This document shows, piece after piece, positions 5,154-5,479 of a stretch of 5,479 nucleotides of DNA; position 1 is the stretch's first letter; each line of letters opens with the position of its first letter. This DNA comes from an uncultured Dorea sp. (lineage in GTDB: Bacteria > Bacillota_A > Clostridia > Lachnospirales > Lachnospiraceae): assembly GCA_948468495.1 (NCBI GenBank), contig CAOKJI010000161.1, positions 1 through 5,479 on the forward strand, written 5' to 3'. The position numbers and the translations under genes were made by a program. Below the pieces are notes generated by a model. The model searched no databases. It was not told where the DNA came from and was given only the letters and a program-made list of their open reading frames with translations.

Positions 5154-5479
5154 TTATAAAATCCGCCCTCTCTTTATCACCATCCTGGTATTCAGGGCTT
5201 CATCCAAAAGTACCAAATCGGCAGTCTTTCCTTCCGCAATACTGCCATAATCCTCTTCTATCCCCAGACACCTTGCCGGATTCATTGTAGCACAGGCAAC
5301 CGCTGTTTCAAGAGGAATCTTCATCTCCTTCACCGCTGTCCGCATACAGTCCGTCAGATTCGTCACAGAGCCGGCCAGCGCTCCGTCTGATACCAGCGTC
5401 GCCCGGTTACCCTGAACATTTACGTCCAGACCGCCCAGCGTATAGGTCCCATCCGGCATTCCCGTCGCTCTCATACTGT
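5154..5479 (-). CDS. nagA: N-acetylglucosamine-6-phosphate deacetylase, C-terminal part (5' end off the window)
   Basis: Only about the last 108 codons are present, roughly the final quarter to third of a usual 370-390-residue NagA. The frame enters at the right edge as a partial codon ending in AC, then SMRATGMPDGTYTLGG. In the family this follows the catalytic Asp of the VTDAM-type motif, so the cut codon is probably that Asp (GAC). Then come DGALAGS (a conserved NagA segment), the ACATMNPARCLGI helix and GSIAEGKTADLVLLD, the amidohydrolase C-terminal beta-sandwich signature, ending at a TAA (5156-5154). The enzyme deacetylates GlcNAc-6-phosphate to glucosamine-6-phosphate in cytoplasmic amino-sugar use. 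The Met at 5474-5472 is internal, not a start. Element B begins just after the stop. No functional link to the PTS genes is evident apart from shared orientation. Confidence 0.92.
   Translation of the reverse strand, partial: SMRATGMPDGTYTLGGLDVNVQGNRATLVSDGALAGSVTNLTDCMRTAVKEMKIPLETAVACATMNPARCLGIEEDYGSIAEGKTADLVLLDEALNTRMVIKRGRIL

Overview
The window looks like chromosomal DNA of an anaerobic Firmicute, most likely a gut Lachnospiraceae/Clostridia member. The reasons are moderate GC, strong GGAGG-type ribosome binding sites, AT-rich promoters close to the Bacillus/Clostridium consensus, a one-polypeptide EIIBCA sugar PTS permease with a LacI-type repressor, and a Bacillus-like NagA C-terminus. 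The species cannot be named from this sequence. All five genes are on the minus strand, so the window reads right to left.

Layout in transcription order: (1) the last ~108 codons of nagA, N-acetylglucosamine-6-phosphate deacetylase (5479 to 5154, cut by the right edge). (2) A 351-base gap (4803-5153), mostly filled by a long fold-back repeat (element B, 4896-5144), followed by an operator-like palindrome (4820-4833) in front of the next gene. (3) A Cof-type HAD phosphatase (4802-3972) with an intrinsic terminator right after its stop. (4) A 254-base control region with two operator-like palindromes and a near-consensus promoter. (5) A 638-residue sucrose-family PTS permease, EIIB-EIIC-EIIA (3717-1801). 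(6) A second, shorter copy of the fold-back repeat (element A, 1671-1771) and an extended -10 promoter. (7) A LacI-family repressor starting with GTG (1510-497). (8) Twenty bases later, an open-ended gene (476 to beyond position 1) for a protein with a basic head followed by at least seven near-perfect 13-residue acidic repeats.

Working model: the LacI protein probably controls both the permease and the HAD phosphatase, because three sites sharing ATATGAAAWCGATTWCA lie in front of these two genes and nowhere else I could see. These sites also fit the CcpA cre consensus, so catabolite repression may act through the same DNA. The permease would import and phosphorylate a sugar (sucrose-like by family, substrate unproven), and the phosphatase may act on the sugar phosphate or a by-product. 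No glycosidase such as ScrB or TreC lies in the window.

The two least ordinary things are the pair of fold-back intergenic elements, which share a 25-base identical core and arms that differ by compensatory changes, and the tandem-repeat protein gene downstream of lacI.
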